From Thermoplasmatota archaeon (GTDB taxonomy: Archaea; Thermoplasmatota; E2; DHVEG-1): a DNA stretch of 17,870 nt. The stretch is taken from positions 1 to 17,870 of the forward strand of contig JAHJFH010000196.1 of assembly GCA_018824925.1 (NCBI GenBank). The letters run 5' to 3'. The notes below the pieces were generated by a model. That model worked only from the letters and a program-made list of their open reading frames with translations, was not told the DNA's origin and did not search any database. Each line of letters starts with the position of its first letter. The stretch's first letter is position 1. Shown in pieces: positions 1 through 6,991 of this stretch. The position numbers were made by a program, and so were the translations under genes.

Positions 1-72
1 AATATTATTAGTGAAAAATGTTAAATAATATATCTAAATAGAAAAATTATTAACCACCATATCGATAACACT

Positions 73-864
73 ATGCGGGAGGATGATCATATCATCAAAA
101 AACAATATCAAAAAGAAACCACCATCATAATAATAGCACTCATACTCAGCCTCGCTTTCCTACCAACAATCAATGCAACAATCGAAACCCACAATGCTAA
201 TACAAACACCCCAGAAACCGTAACAAAAATGGAAGAAACAATCCATATCGAATTCACCCGACCCCTATCAAACTCCTTTTACTTCCACAATCAACGACTA
301 TTCCCCATACAAAACAATATCATCAGCTATGGACCTATAGAACTTGAAGCCTATGCCACAGCAGAACACAACATCACACATGTCGAATTCTACGATGATA
401 ACACCCTCATCCACACAGATAACACCGCCCCCTACACCTACACATGGAACCCCATCAGATGCCTACAACACACCATCAAAGTAACAGCCTACGATACACA
501 AAAAAACTCCGTATCAGACGAACTAACCATCATCAAATGGCGATCACACCCCATTCTCATAATCACCGCTACCGCTCTTGCCCTCTACATCGGAGCATAC
601 GTATTCAATGGTGATCCACTCCTAGGATGGACCGCCATACGCGGCTATGTACTTAACATTAAAAAAGAAGGAAACGACCTTGTATTTCGAGCAATCCGCC
701 TCCATTACACCGAAGTAACACCCCGAGAGGTAAGTACCGGTATTATTAAGTTCAAAAAAATACGAATCAGCGATATCGGTCCAGACCGCCGTGTCTACCT
801 TGGCCCCTTCGGAACCTATGTCTACATCACAGGAATCTGCCATGGTGGAATCCAAGAAATCTAA
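73..864 (+). CDS. Membrane-anchored Ig-like surface protein
   Basis: A 263-aa protein with an N-terminal hydrophobic signal/anchor (about residues 18-35), an extracytoplasmic beta-sandwich (about 65-155) and a second membrane helix near 158-178. The sandwich has the Ig-like pattern 'VEFYDD..L...DNTAPYTYTWN' followed by 'KVTAYDTQKNSVSDE', as in bacterial Ig-like (Big) domains that treat a structural 'body plus context' motif. After the second helix comes a compact, probably cytoplasmic, tail rich in 'IRLHYTEVTP' and 'GPFGTYVYITGICHGG'. Family knowledge: Ig-plus-helix-plus-short-tail proteins are common in Thermoplasmatota-like genomes; their role is unknown, presumably cell surface. The start is uncertain: the only in-frame ATG (73) lies before a strong GGGAGG at 77-82, so translation may really begin a few codons later at a non-ATG codon. 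The gene converges on the winged-helix gene. Confidence 0.75.
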   Translation: MREDDHIIKKQYQKETTIIIIALILSLAFLPTINATIETHNANTNTPETVTKMEETIHIEFTRPLSNSFYFHNQRLFPIQNNIISYGPIELEAYATAEHNITHVEFYDDNTLIHTDNTAPYTYTWNPIRCLQHTIKVTAYDTQKNSVSDELTIIKWRSHPILIITATALALYIGAYVFNGDPLLGWTAIRGYVLNIKKEGNDLVFRAIRLHYTEVTPREVSTGIIKFKKIRISDIGPDRRVYLGPFGTYVYITGICHGGIQEI

Positions 865-875
865 CCACAATCAAC

Positions 876-898
876 GATGAGATATCACTATTCTCATC
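876..898. terminator. Short hairpin between convergent genes
   Basis: GATGAGA (876-882) pairs perfectly with TCTCATC (892-898) around a 9-nt loop, in the 48-base gap between the convergent Ig-like and winged-helix genes. Position suggests a shared terminator or transcript-end structure. Archaeal termination depends mainly on T-tracts, so the role is inferred. Confidence 0.35.
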
Positions 899-912
899 CT
901 CTACCCATTTTA

Positions 913-1302
913 TTAATCCCGCTTTTTCACCGAAATATGAATTTTTCCTTCACGAGCAAGCCACCCCAACGCAGAATATGTATCGGCCTCCTCCATATCC
1001 AGATACTCAGAAATATGTGCAACATTCACCTCACGCCAGGTTTGCAATAACTTCCACACATTCCCAGCATGGGTACCTATATCACTGGTTAAATTCGTTT
1101 CATCTAAACAAAAAACGCATCCGTCCACAAGAATTTTATTTTCTCGAGCAAGCCACCCAACGGCCGCATGAAACTCGGTATTCCGAAGACAGGTAATTTC
1201 CAACAGCTCATCCTTTGTAAGCGGTCCATGATCATGCAAAGCCTGCCATACCCTACCAGCATGGAGGCCAAATTCCTCAGTTATTTTGCGTTGCTGCCCC
1301 AT
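913..1302 (-). CDS. Tandem winged-helix protein (two DUF2582-type repeats)
   Basis: The 129-aa protein contains the same winged helix-turn-helix unit twice, at about residues 10-62 and 74-125. Shared landmarks are 'GLHAGRVWQALHDHGPL' / 'GTHAGNVWKLLQTWREV', an 'EI/EYL' helix, and 'AVGWLARENKI' / 'ALGWLAREGKI'. This matches the DUF2582 winged-helix family (small archaeal and bacterial proteins, usually one copy). Known for the family: a DNA-binding-like fold; no ligand or target is established. A transcription-factor role is inference. No SD precedes the ATG at 1302; a TATA-like TTTATATG lies about 50 bases upstream. The coiled-coil gene upstream on the same strand is about 90 bases away, so the two may or may not share a transcript. 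Confidence 0.8.
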   Translation of the reverse strand: MGQQRKITEEFGLHAGRVWQALHDHGPLTKDELLEITCLRNTEFHAAVGWLARENKILVDGCVFCLDETNLTSDIGTHAGNVWKLLQTWREVNVAHISEYLDMEEADTYSALGWLAREGKIHISVKKRD

Positions 1303-1395
1303 CCGTTAGTAAGGTATAACAAACCTATCTTTTAATGTTTCTGTTTCATATAAAAAAAATGAAAGATCAAAGACAAAAAAAAAATTCATGCAAAG

Positions 1396-1671
1396 CTATT
1401 TTTTCTCTTTTTCTTTCTTTTTCTTTTGTTTTTTCTCAGTTTTTTCCTCTTGATGCTTTTTTTCTCGTGTTAAACCTCCCTGTAAAACACGAATTCGAGA
1501 GTTCATCGCATGAATTTTTTCCTCTATCCTTTTCTTTTTAATCGTAAAATCAGCTTTTGTTATTTGCTTATTATCACATTTCTGATGAAGCACAGCAATC
1601 TTACTTTTTTCTTTCTCAATGTTTTTTTCTAGCTTTTCAATATTTTTATGTAATCGATTTTCGAAGCTCAT
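1396..1671 (-). CDS. Small coiled-coil protein with lysine-rich tail
   Basis: A 91-aa, highly charged protein. Residues 1-70 carry a heptad-like pattern (LHKNIEKLEKNIEKEKSKIAVL, then KKRIEEKIHAMNSRIRVLQ, each a predicted helix); the last 20 or so residues are almost only Lys, Glu and Gln. There are no cysteine pairs, signal peptide or membrane segment. A good SD (GAGGG) sits about 8 bases before the ATG, supporting translation. Short coiled-coil proteins of this look recur in Thermoplasmatota-like genomes, with no assigned function. The basic tail could bind nucleic acid, but that is a guess. The low-complexity tail makes database matching unreliable. Confidence 0.6.
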   Translation of the reverse strand: MSFENRLHKNIEKLEKNIEKEKSKIAVLHQKCDNKQITKADFTIKKKRIEEKIHAMNSRIRVLQGGLTREKKHQEEKTEKKQKKKKEKEKK

Positions 1672-1841
1672 ACGACAACCCTCAGTAGATATACATGTAA
1701 TGGTTAACTACACCACTTCTGTTCTTCAAATAGAGTTATCACTATCTGAAACAGCACCTGGTTCGATGCTTTTTATATCATAACGAAAACACACTGATGC
1801 CTTATAAAGATTTCAGAAATACATAAAAAAAACTACCGTCA

Positions 1842-2585
1842 TCAAAACAACGGTTGTTGTGTATTATCCACACGTAACTCAGGATAACTATATCGATCCA
1901 TCACTTTAGGAATATTGGAATTACGATCACGTGCGGTAATCAACCGAGAAACCGTATATGCCTCCATTTGAGAATCATCGTATGGAATCAATAATTGTTG
2001 CATTTGATTCTTTGATAGAGAATCCGAGATCCAAAACCGTTCCAACTCTTTTGGCAATATTACCGGCATACGTTTTTTCTTATTATGAATCTGTTCCATC
2101 AAAGGATTTGCCTTGGTAGTAACAATACTAAACGTGAAAATCTGTTCATCTGATACGGAATCCATCCACTGCTCCCATAACCCTGCTAACGCAAAAGATT
2201 CGCCAGATTTAAGCCGTATATAATAAGGATAATTTATCCCATGAAATTCGCGCCATTCATAAAAACCATCAACAAGAACTAAACAATGTTGTTTCTCCGC
2301 TGCAGCGCGAAAAGAAGGTTTTTCATAAATACTTTCACCCCGAGCATTCATCGTTTTCACCCTAATTGCATCCGCATCTTCCCGATTTTTTACCCAAAAC
2401 GGGATAATACCCCACGTGAAAAGCTGGATGTGCTCAGGATCTTCATTAGTAATCACCGGGACCTGCGGGAGCGAAAAAGAGGATACATGATAAAATAGAT
2501 TGTACTTCTGAGGGTCTATGAATTTCGATTTGAACCGTAGTTCTAATTCCTCTTTTGTTCGAAAAATTGCTATATTATAACACAT
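1842..2585 (-). CDS. SRAP-domain abasic-site protein (YedK/HMCES family)
   Basis: The SRAP family (bacterial YedK, human HMCES) crosslinks to abasic sites in single-stranded DNA through an N-terminal cysteine, shielding them until repair. Every hallmark is present: Cys2 right after Met ('MCYN'), which must be freed by Met removal; Asn80 in 'MNARGE'; Glu110 in 'DGFYEW'; and His167 in 'MEQIH', followed by 'RMPVILP'. Length is 247 aa, normal for the family. I chose the ATG at 2585 because Cys2 must be exposed; an upstream in-frame ATG at 2612 would add nine residues and bury it. A TATA-like element at 2613-2625 would start transcription just ahead of 2585, which agrees. Divergent from the DUF72 gene. 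Confidence 0.95.
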   Translation of the reverse strand: MCYNIAIFRTKEELELRFKSKFIDPQKYNLFYHVSSFSLPQVPVITNEDPEHIQLFTWGIIPFWVKNREDADAIRVKTMNARGESIYEKPSFRAAAEKQHCLVLVDGFYEWREFHGINYPYYIRLKSGESFALAGLWEQWMDSVSDEQIFTFSIVTTKANPLMEQIHNKKKRMPVILPKELERFWISDSLSKNQMQQLLIPYDDSQMEAYTVSRLITARDRNSNIPKVMDRYSYPELRVDNTQQPLF

Positions 2586-2612
2586 ACAACCATCTCGACT
2601 AAATATTTCCAC

Positions 2613-2625
2613 CTATAATAAAATA
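2613..2625 (-). promoter_or_regulatory. TATA-like promoter element of SRAP gene
   Basis: On the minus strand this reads TATTTTATTATAG. Archaeal transcription starts about 26 bases from the TATA centre, which lands near 2592, giving a leader of only a few bases before the ATG at 2585. This supports the shorter start with Cys2. Confidence 0.45.
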
Positions 2626-2857
2626 TGTGATCGATACAATACATAATTTTCAATTTATACTTAGTTTTATTGATAGTATTACACGTTTTTCCTAGTATCT
2701 CCTACCAGTTGACTACCGGTTTCCATTACTTTTCAAACCTTTTGATATATACTCTGTCCTCAGGAATAAACGTACACAACTGTGTACTAAAAGTATCAAT
2801 AATACTGATGAAACAGTGTAACAATTAAGAAGAAACACTTCATTATTAGCTATACGT

Positions 2858-3559
2858 ATGACGCTGTGGTATCTAGGCACTTCGGGTTGGTGCTACTCCT
2901 GGAATCCCCAAAAATCACTTTCATGGTTTATCGATCATACTCCCTGTAATTCCATAGAATTGAATATGAGTTACTATCGTTATCCACATCCAAAAATGGT
3001 AGCACGATGGGCAGAAACTGGCGCGAGTCTTGCTTGGGTGATAAAGGTTCATCGTTCTATAACACATTATAAAAAACTCAATAAAGATTCTTACGAACAA
3101 TTTACCCAATTTCGCGCTCTCTTTGAACCATTGGAGTCCTCAATCCATTATTACCTCCTTCAACTTTCCCCCTCATTTTCGGATTTACCTTCCGTTGAGC
3201 ACTTTATCGCTGCCTGCGGAACCGACAAAATCGCAATAGAGTTCCGTACACCATCTATGATGAATACTAGGATTCAACACTGGGCAGAAGCACACAAGGT
3301 ACTTCTTGTCAGCGTTGATGCACCACACCTTCCCTCGCAACTACAATCAACACATACACTCTATTTACGCATACATGGACGCACAACATGGTATGACTAT
3401 ACTTATAACCATGAGGAACTCACAAATCTTTACAGGCGAATAACAGAACAAAAACCAGATACTGTCTTTATCTATTTTAATAACTATGCGATGTATCCCA
3501 ACATGCTTTCATTTCATACTATTCTACAACAAAATAATGAAGAACTACGTAAGAAGTAA
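2858..3559 (+). CDS. DUF72 (YecE-like) TIM-barrel protein
   Basis: A 233-aa protein with DUF72 landmarks: 'GTSGWCYSWNP' at the N-terminus; 'NSIELNMSYYRYPHPKMVARW' (first strand-helix with the usual Phe/Tyr-Tyr-x-x-P); 'WVIKVHRSITH'; 'AIEFRTPSM'; 'YLRIHGRTTWYDYTYNHEEL'; and the C-terminal 'FNNYAMYPNML'. The family adopts a TIM barrel related to sugar isomerases and AP endonuclease-like folds; its biochemical function is not established. Length is typical (about 230-250). No SD is visible before the ATG, so it may be leaderless or weakly translated; no TATA is well placed. It faces away from the SRAP gene across 272 bases. Confidence 0.9.
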   Translation: MTLWYLGTSGWCYSWNPQKSLSWFIDHTPCNSIELNMSYYRYPHPKMVARWAETGASLAWVIKVHRSITHYKKLNKDSYEQFTQFRALFEPLESSIHYYLLQLSPSFSDLPSVEHFIAACGTDKIAIEFRTPSMMNTRIQHWAEAHKVLLVSVDAPHLPSQLQSTHTLYLRIHGRTTWYDYTYNHEELTNLYRRITEQKPDTVFIYFNNYAMYPNMLSFHTILQQNNEELRKK

Positions 3560-3568
3560 ATAAAATCG

Positions 3569-3730
3569 CTACTTATTTTTTGTCCAGTTATAATGGCGCA
3601 GCTTACTTGTTTCACCAAAACCACATGATGCACACCGTTTTTTCTGAACATGAAAGGTGTGCTTTCCGCAGCGCCGGCAGGCTATATGGGTTTTCTTCCC
3701 CCCTGCACTACTTGATGTTCCCTTTGTCAT
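3569..3730 (-). CDS. rpl37e: Ribosomal protein eL37
   Basis: A 53-aa zinc-ribbon protein of the large ribosomal subunit. Two CxxC pairs are visible (Cys18/Cys21 in 'ACRRC' and Cys33/Cys36 in 'KKRCASCGFG'), with the family start 'MTKGTSS', 'KKTHIACRRCGKHTFHVQKK' and C-terminal 'RHYNW'. Length is the usual 50-60 aa. A strong SD (GGGGGAG) sits about 6 bases before the ATG. It lies 18 bases downstream of the LSm gene; the LSm-L37e pair is conserved across archaea, so they form one operon. The gene is small enough to be missed by automatic callers with length cut-offs. Confidence 0.95.
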   Translation of the reverse strand: MTKGTSSSAGGKKTHIACRRCGKHTFHVQKKRCASCGFGETSKLRHYNWTKNK

Positions 3731-3748
3731 AGACTCTCCCCCACTTGT

Positions 3749-3967
3749 TTAGGGTGAAATATAAATGATATTGTCTCCCCGGACAATCACAGTAGTATGT
3801 TTCGTAGTTTTTTCGGTGTTAATCATTTCATCAGCGTTTTTCAAAATAAGATTCATATGAGGTACATCATACCCATCAAGAGTACCTTGATACTCAATCC
3901 CATTTCGCAATTCAACGATCACACGATTATTTAAACTTGCATGTAGGATTTTTAAAGGCTTTTCCAT
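3749..3967 (-). CDS. lsm: Archaeal LSm (Sm-like) RNA-binding protein
   Basis: A 72-aa Sm-fold protein that forms a ring binding U-rich RNA, the archaeal relative of the spliceosomal Sm core and bacterial Hfq. Sm1 is seen in 'RVIVELRNGIEYQGTLDGYDVPHMNLILKNA' (split here for reference; Gly, Asp and Asn positions intact) and Sm2 in 'VIVRGDNIIYISP'. Start at ATG 3967 gives the usual length. Alternatives upstream are TTG at 3991 and GTG at 3985; the GGAGGTG at 3983-3989 lies 15 bases from the ATG, too far for an ideal SD, so the start is not settled. First gene of an operon with eL37; overlaps the extreme 5' area of the divergent PUA gene. Confidence 0.95.
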   Translation of the reverse strand: MEKPLKILHASLNNRVIVELRNGIEYQGTLDGYDVPHMNLILKNADEMINTEKTTKHTTVIVRGDNIIYISP

Positions 3968-4001
3968 AAGTGATACCCGTGGCACCTCCAAATACTGCTT
4001 C

Positions 4002-4010
4002 TATTTATAA
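4002..4010. promoter_or_regulatory. TATA element between LSm and PUA genes
   Basis: TATTTATAA reads as a good TATA box on both strands (TTATAAATA on minus). On minus it predicts a start near 3980, giving LSm a leader of about 12 bases. On plus it predicts a start near 4030, upstream of ATG 4075 of the PUA gene but downstream of GTG 3970. It may serve one or both genes. Confidence 0.5.
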
Positions 4011-4074
4011 GAGTTTGGGCGAAGATTCCTCAAATGATAAAGTTATTGAACATCCTAATTATCACCCTGATTTG

Positions 4075-4572
4075 ATGGCGGCCATATACCGAAATCGACA
4101 TCGATTGAAACGAAAACAAATAAAAACCATGTTTGAAAATTTTCAAAAGAAATATCCTTTTTTAGCAATTACTGAAAAAACAGCTGTGGATACCGCCGAA
4201 TTCGAAAATTTTGAAATTATTCTGATCAATGATGAAGTTGATTTTTTTCTCTATCAAAATACCGTCTATTTTACGCTCCATGGAATCTATAAATATCATC
4301 CTAAAAGTGATTACGTGATTATCGATATGGGTGCTATTCGTTTTGTAACAAATGGTGCTGATATCATGGCCCCTGGAATCGTAGATGCTGATCAAGAAAT
4401 CCAACCCGGCGATCTTGTATGGATCGCAGACGAAACCCACCATAAACCACTAGGAATCGGTGAAGCACTTATATCCGGAGTTGAAATGCTGCAGAAATCA
4501 AAGGGACGCGCGATTAAAAATATTCATTATGTTGGCGACAGCCTCTGGAACTTAACGCAAACACCAAAATAA
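4075..4572 (+). CDS. MCT-1-like PUA-domain RNA-binding protein
   Basis: A 165-aa protein of the archaeal pre-PUA/PUA family related to eukaryotic MCT-1 and Tma20, which act in translation. The N-terminal domain starts with 'RNRHRLKRKQIK'; the C-terminal PUA domain has 'DYVIIDMGAIRFVTNGADIMAPGI', 'GDLVWIADETHHKPLGIGEAL' and 'KGRAIKNIHYVGDSLW', all highly characteristic. I start at ATG 4075 because relatives begin near the RHRL motif. An in-frame GTG at 3970 would add 35 residues of unconserved look and would overlap the LSm 5' end; a TATA at 4002-4010 also sits inside that extension, arguing for the later start. RNA target (rRNA, tRNA or ribosome) is not determinable from sequence. Confidence 0.88.
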   Translation: MAAIYRNRHRLKRKQIKTMFENFQKKYPFLAITEKTAVDTAEFENFEIILINDEVDFFLYQNTVYFTLHGIYKYHPKSDYVIIDMGAIRFVTNGADIMAPGIVDADQEIQPGDLVWIADETHHKPLGIGEALISGVEMLQKSKGRAIKNIHYVGDSLWNLTQTPK

Positions 4573-4624
4573 TCCAAATATGATGAAATAAAATACTGGT
4601 GAACATTATCATTGGTATATCCTT

Positions 4625-5191
4625 CTATTTCTGTAAATAGTGGGAGATTAACTCGGTAACTCTAGCTAAATATTTTGTAAAACGATGATCATCCTTAATA
4701 AAAAATATGACTGCCTCCTGAGCCTTAGCAAACTCAAGAACCCATGGATCAGCAACAATTTCATCATTCGAACCGCGGAAAATGAAAATATCTGCATCGA
4801 TGTTTTGAGAAAACAACAACGATTCATACATATCCTTTAAAATTCTTTGCGGCATGGAAGAAATCTTGGTAATATCAGTCCCTGGTGGCATAATGGCAGG
4901 ATTAAGCAAGAAAAGCTGCTGAACATTTCGATGCGTAAGTGCTGTCATCGCAGCAAGAAACCCCCCTAAAGAAGAACCAATTAGGATAACATTCTGATCA
5001 AATTGAATGATCTTATGAATCCGTTTTAAACAGTCAGAAATCACTAATTGTTCAGGGGGTACATCTCGATACTGAATCGCATGTGCACACAATTTTTTTT
5101 GAAAAACCTGGGCTTTCGTACTACATGGACTTGATTGATACCCATGAATGTAATAGATATTTTTTTTCTCATTTTCAAAAGATTTTTCCAT
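4625..5191 (-). CDS. YqiA/YcfP-like alpha/beta hydrolase (esterase)
   Basis: A 188-aa single-domain alpha/beta hydrolase resembling the YqiA/UPF0227 esterases. Landmarks: oxyanion-side 'IHGYQSSP' (residues 15-22); nucleophile elbow 'GSSLGG' with Ser74; acid Asp143 in 'FRGSNDEIV'; and catalytic His169 in 'DDHRF'. All triad members are in the expected order, so it is probably active; substrate unknown. There is no signal peptide, so it is cytoplasmic. I start at ATG 5191 rather than the ATG at 5209: the TATA at 5213-5220 predicts transcription beginning at about 5190, which would make 5191 a leaderless start, and would exclude 5209 from the message. Confidence 0.88.
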   Translation of the reverse strand: MEKSFENEKKNIYYIHGYQSSPCSTKAQVFQKKLCAHAIQYRDVPPEQLVISDCLKRIHKIIQFDQNVILIGSSLGGFLAAMTALTHRNVQQLFLLNPAIMPPGTDITKISSMPQRILKDMYESLLFSQNIDADIFIFRGSNDEIVADPWVLEFAKAQEAVIFFIKDDHRFTKYLARVTELISHYLQK

Positions 5192-5212
5192 TACATACCC
5201 TAATACCATTAT

Positions 5213-5220
5213 TTTATAAA
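5213..5220 (-). promoter_or_regulatory. TATA box of hydrolase gene (leaderless)
   Basis: TTTATAAA on the minus strand, centred about 26 bases from ATG 5191. This spacing makes the predicted transcription start coincide with the start codon. Confidence 0.5.
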
Positions 5221-5287
5221 AAATATTTGAACTTAATTAATCAAATACTATTAAAAGAATTTCAAAATATAAAATAAGGGGTAATAC

Positions 5288-5296
5288 CTTATATAC
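5288..5296 (+). promoter_or_regulatory. TATA element of zinc-ribbon gene
   Basis: CTTATATAC, with predicted start near 5318, a dozen bases before ATG 5330. The message would begin close to the G-rich SD region (5316-5327). Confidence 0.4.
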
Positions 5297-5329
5297 CCTT
5301 AAAATAATTAACCACGGGGGCAGGAAGAA

Positions 5330-5446
5330 ATGGTAAGATATTGTCTAAAATGTAAAACCAAATTAGCAGATGATGAAAAAGAATTTTGTACCCGCTGTCA
5401 ATTCTATGAACTCAAAGACAAATTTGAACCCGGTAATTTAGGATAA
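5330..5446 (+). CDS. Tiny zinc-ribbon protein (38 aa)
   Basis: A 38-aa reading frame with two CxxC knuckles (Cys5/Cys8 in 'RYCLKCK' and Cys20/Cys23 in 'FCTRCQ'), spaced 11 residues apart as in a rubredoxin-like zinc ribbon. It has its own TATA element and a purine-rich SD zone (GGGGGCAGGAAG, 5316-5327) directly upstream. It ends in an acidic tail. Such miniature zinc ribbons are common in archaea; the function is unknown, and nucleic-acid or protein binding is only a guess. The Cys spacing, promoter and SD together make chance unlikely. It precedes sepF by about 180 bases and probably forms its own transcript. Confidence 0.7.
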   Translation: MVRYCLKCKTKLADDEKEFCTRCQFYELKDKFEPGNLG

Positions 5447-5570
5447 TATACAGACTAACCAAAACAGCCATCAAAAACCACACCTACTTAATCCTCCACT
5501 CACATAATAATAAAAATATTCCACCAATAATTTTTATTAAAATATATAAAGATCAAATATGAGGCAAATC

Positions 5571-5578
5571 CTTATAAA
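5571..5578 (+). promoter_or_regulatory. TATA box of sepF
   Basis: CTTATAAAG-type element (core TTATAAAG), with predicted start near 5600. A second TATA-like stretch (ATATATAAAG) lies about 30 bases upstream. The AGGAG SD follows at 5612-5616. Confidence 0.5.
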
Positions 5579-5580
5579 GT

Positions 5581-5594
5581 CACAAAATATTGTG
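5581..5594. promoter_or_regulatory. Palindrome in sepF promoter, possible operator
   Basis: CACAA AATA TTGTG: 5-bp arms around a 4-nt spacer, placed between the TATA box and the predicted transcription start. A repressor bound here would block initiation. No regulator is identified. Confidence 0.35.
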
Positions 5595-5628
5595 GTAACC
5601 TGGTACATAATAGGAGACGCGCGTTAGT

Positions 5629-6000
5629 ATGGGATTAGGTAGCAAGATTTTTGGTGAGAAGAAATCCGGAATAACAGAAGGATACGTCGATCTAGAAAAA
5701 TATATAGGAACAACCGAACACCAATCATCAGGAGCTGTCATGAAGGTTGGTATGGGGGAAATTCAGAGTTATGATGATCTCCGAACACTCTCCGATTATG
5801 TGTGCGGTGGCAACATCCTCATCCTAGATTTTTCACACATCTCACAAGAAGAAGTCATCCTTAAAAGAATCACCAACGAACTAAAACAAATCGCTCATGA
5901 CATCAACGGTGACATCGCAGGTATCGGCAATAACCTCATGATATTAGCGCCACATGGTGTAAAAATCGATCGGCGAAAAATCCGTGGAAAATTCGCCTAA
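5629..6000 (+). CDS. sepF: Archaeal SepF, FtsZ membrane anchor
   Basis: A 123-aa SepF (formerly DUF552). In archaea SepF tethers FtsZ to the membrane at the division site. The N-terminus 'MGLGSKIFGEK' is a short amphipathic membrane-targeting helix; a linker follows; the alpha/beta core starts near residue 36 with 'VMKVGMGEIQSYDDL', then 'GNILILDFSHIS', 'LKRITNELKQIAHDINGDIAGIGNNLMILAPHGVKI' (broken for reading). Length is normal. SD AGGAG lies about 12 bases upstream of ATG. The partner FtsZ2 is in the same window at 14392. Promoter elements at 5571-5594 suggest a separately controlled single-gene transcript. Convergent with taw1. Confidence 0.95.
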   Translation: MGLGSKIFGEKKSGITEGYVDLEKYIGTTEHQSSGAVMKVGMGEIQSYDDLRTLSDYVCGGNILILDFSHISQEEVILKRITNELKQIAHDINGDIAGIGNNLMILAPHGVKIDRRKIRGKFA

Positions 6001-6058
6001 GCATACACAAACACTACTATCCTAACAAAGTATCACAATAAAGAAAAATCTCATTTAT

Positions 6059-6991
6059 TTATACTATTTTTCGATTTCCCTTATTAGCACCAAGTAATAC
6101 AACACGAGAATCCTCTTTTTCCATCAATACCTCATACCCCAACTCTGAAGCAAGTAACCGTCCAAAATGTTGTACCTGTGCATGAGTCGGCATATTCTCT
6201 AAATGCATCCGTCTTCGTGAATATCCCACATAAACATACCCTTTTGGCTCAATAAACAACGGATCAGCAATCCTATCTAATCGAGCATACTCAGAAATCA
6301 TAGCATCCTGCATATTCCACCCACCAACGAGGGTATGACGGAGTACTACTCGTGTATTTAAAGAAGGTAAGAGCTCAAGGGTCTCTAAAATAGCATCCCA
6401 ACCATTTGATAGAATTGGAGCGCATAATCGACGATAAATCTCCTGATTTGGTGCCACAATCGATACATATAACTGCTTCGGTAACGGATCCAATGAAGCC
6501 AAAACCTTAGGTGTGGTACCATTAGTTACTAAAAACGTGGTAATATTTCGTTTATGGCATTCCTCAAAAAAATCACCTAAACGGGGATATAAAGTTGGTT
6601 CCCCAGATAGAGAACACGCAAGCATATTTGGATGATGTGCTTCCTCCCATTTTTTCTGGTCACATCGCGAGTCTCCCTTAAATCCACTAATTAGCCGTTG
6701 TTGCGCCTCAATCGTAGAATCTAAGATAAATCTAGGATCATCCGGAATTATTATCGATGATTCTGTAAAATTCTGATGCCGCCAACAAAACAAACACATA
6801 TGGTTACAATGATTTACCGTGGGGGTCATCTGAAGACAACGATGTGATTGAATCCCATAAAACGATTGTTTATAGCATTCACGCTGATACAATAAACTCT
6901 GCCGCATCCAATGGCATAACTTAACTCCTGAATGGTTGCCAATAACCGCGTATTGCTGTTTTTCTAAAATTTTTTCTACAGAATCTTTCAT
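6059..6991 (-). CDS. taw1: tRNA(Phe) 4-demethylwyosine synthase Taw1/TYW1
   Basis: A 310-aa radical SAM enzyme that turns N1-methylguanosine 37 of tRNA-Phe into 4-demethylwyosine using pyruvate, a step of wyosine biosynthesis that guards the reading frame. The radical SAM motif Cys62-x3-Cys66-x2-Cys69 is in 'NHCNHMCLFCWR', and the second [4Fe-4S] cluster ligands Cys26, Cys39 and Cys52 sit exactly where the P. abyssi enzyme has them. Other features: 'SLSGEPTLYP', 'FLVTNGT', 'QLYVSIVAP' and the C-terminal 'FIEPKGYVYVGYSRRRM'. The flavodoxin domain of eukaryotic TYW1 is absent, as expected in archaea. No strong SD; a TATA-like 'CATAAAAAG' lies close upstream. Confidence 0.96.
   Translation of the reverse strand: MKDSVEKILEKQQYAVIGNHSGVKLCHWMRQSLLYQRECYKQSFYGIQSHRCLQMTPTVNHCNHMCLFCWRHQNFTESSIIIPDDPRFILDSTIEAQQRLISGFKGDSRCDQKKWEEAHHPNMLACSLSGEPTLYPRLGDFFEECHKRNITTFLVTNGTTPKVLASLDPLPKQLYVSIVAPNQEIYRRLCAPILSNGWDAILETLELLPSLNTRVVLRHTLVGGWNMQDAMISEYARLDRIADPLFIEPKGYVYVGYSRRRMHLENMPTHAQVQHFGRLLASELGYEVLMEKEDSRVVLLGANKGNRKIV

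Noticed and set aside
83..130. Alternative 15-codon frame from ATG 83
   Set aside because: It stops quickly and starts immediately against the SD, while the frame from 73 carries a signal helix and Ig domain.
1335..1541. 68-codon plus-strand frame, Phe/Ser rich
   Set aside because: It is the antisense reading of the lysine-rich low-complexity tail of the coiled-coil gene.
1755..1785. GGTTCGATGC followed by T5, tRNA T-loop-like
   Set aside because: No acceptor, D or anticodon stem can be formed upstream, and the T-arm stem does not pair.
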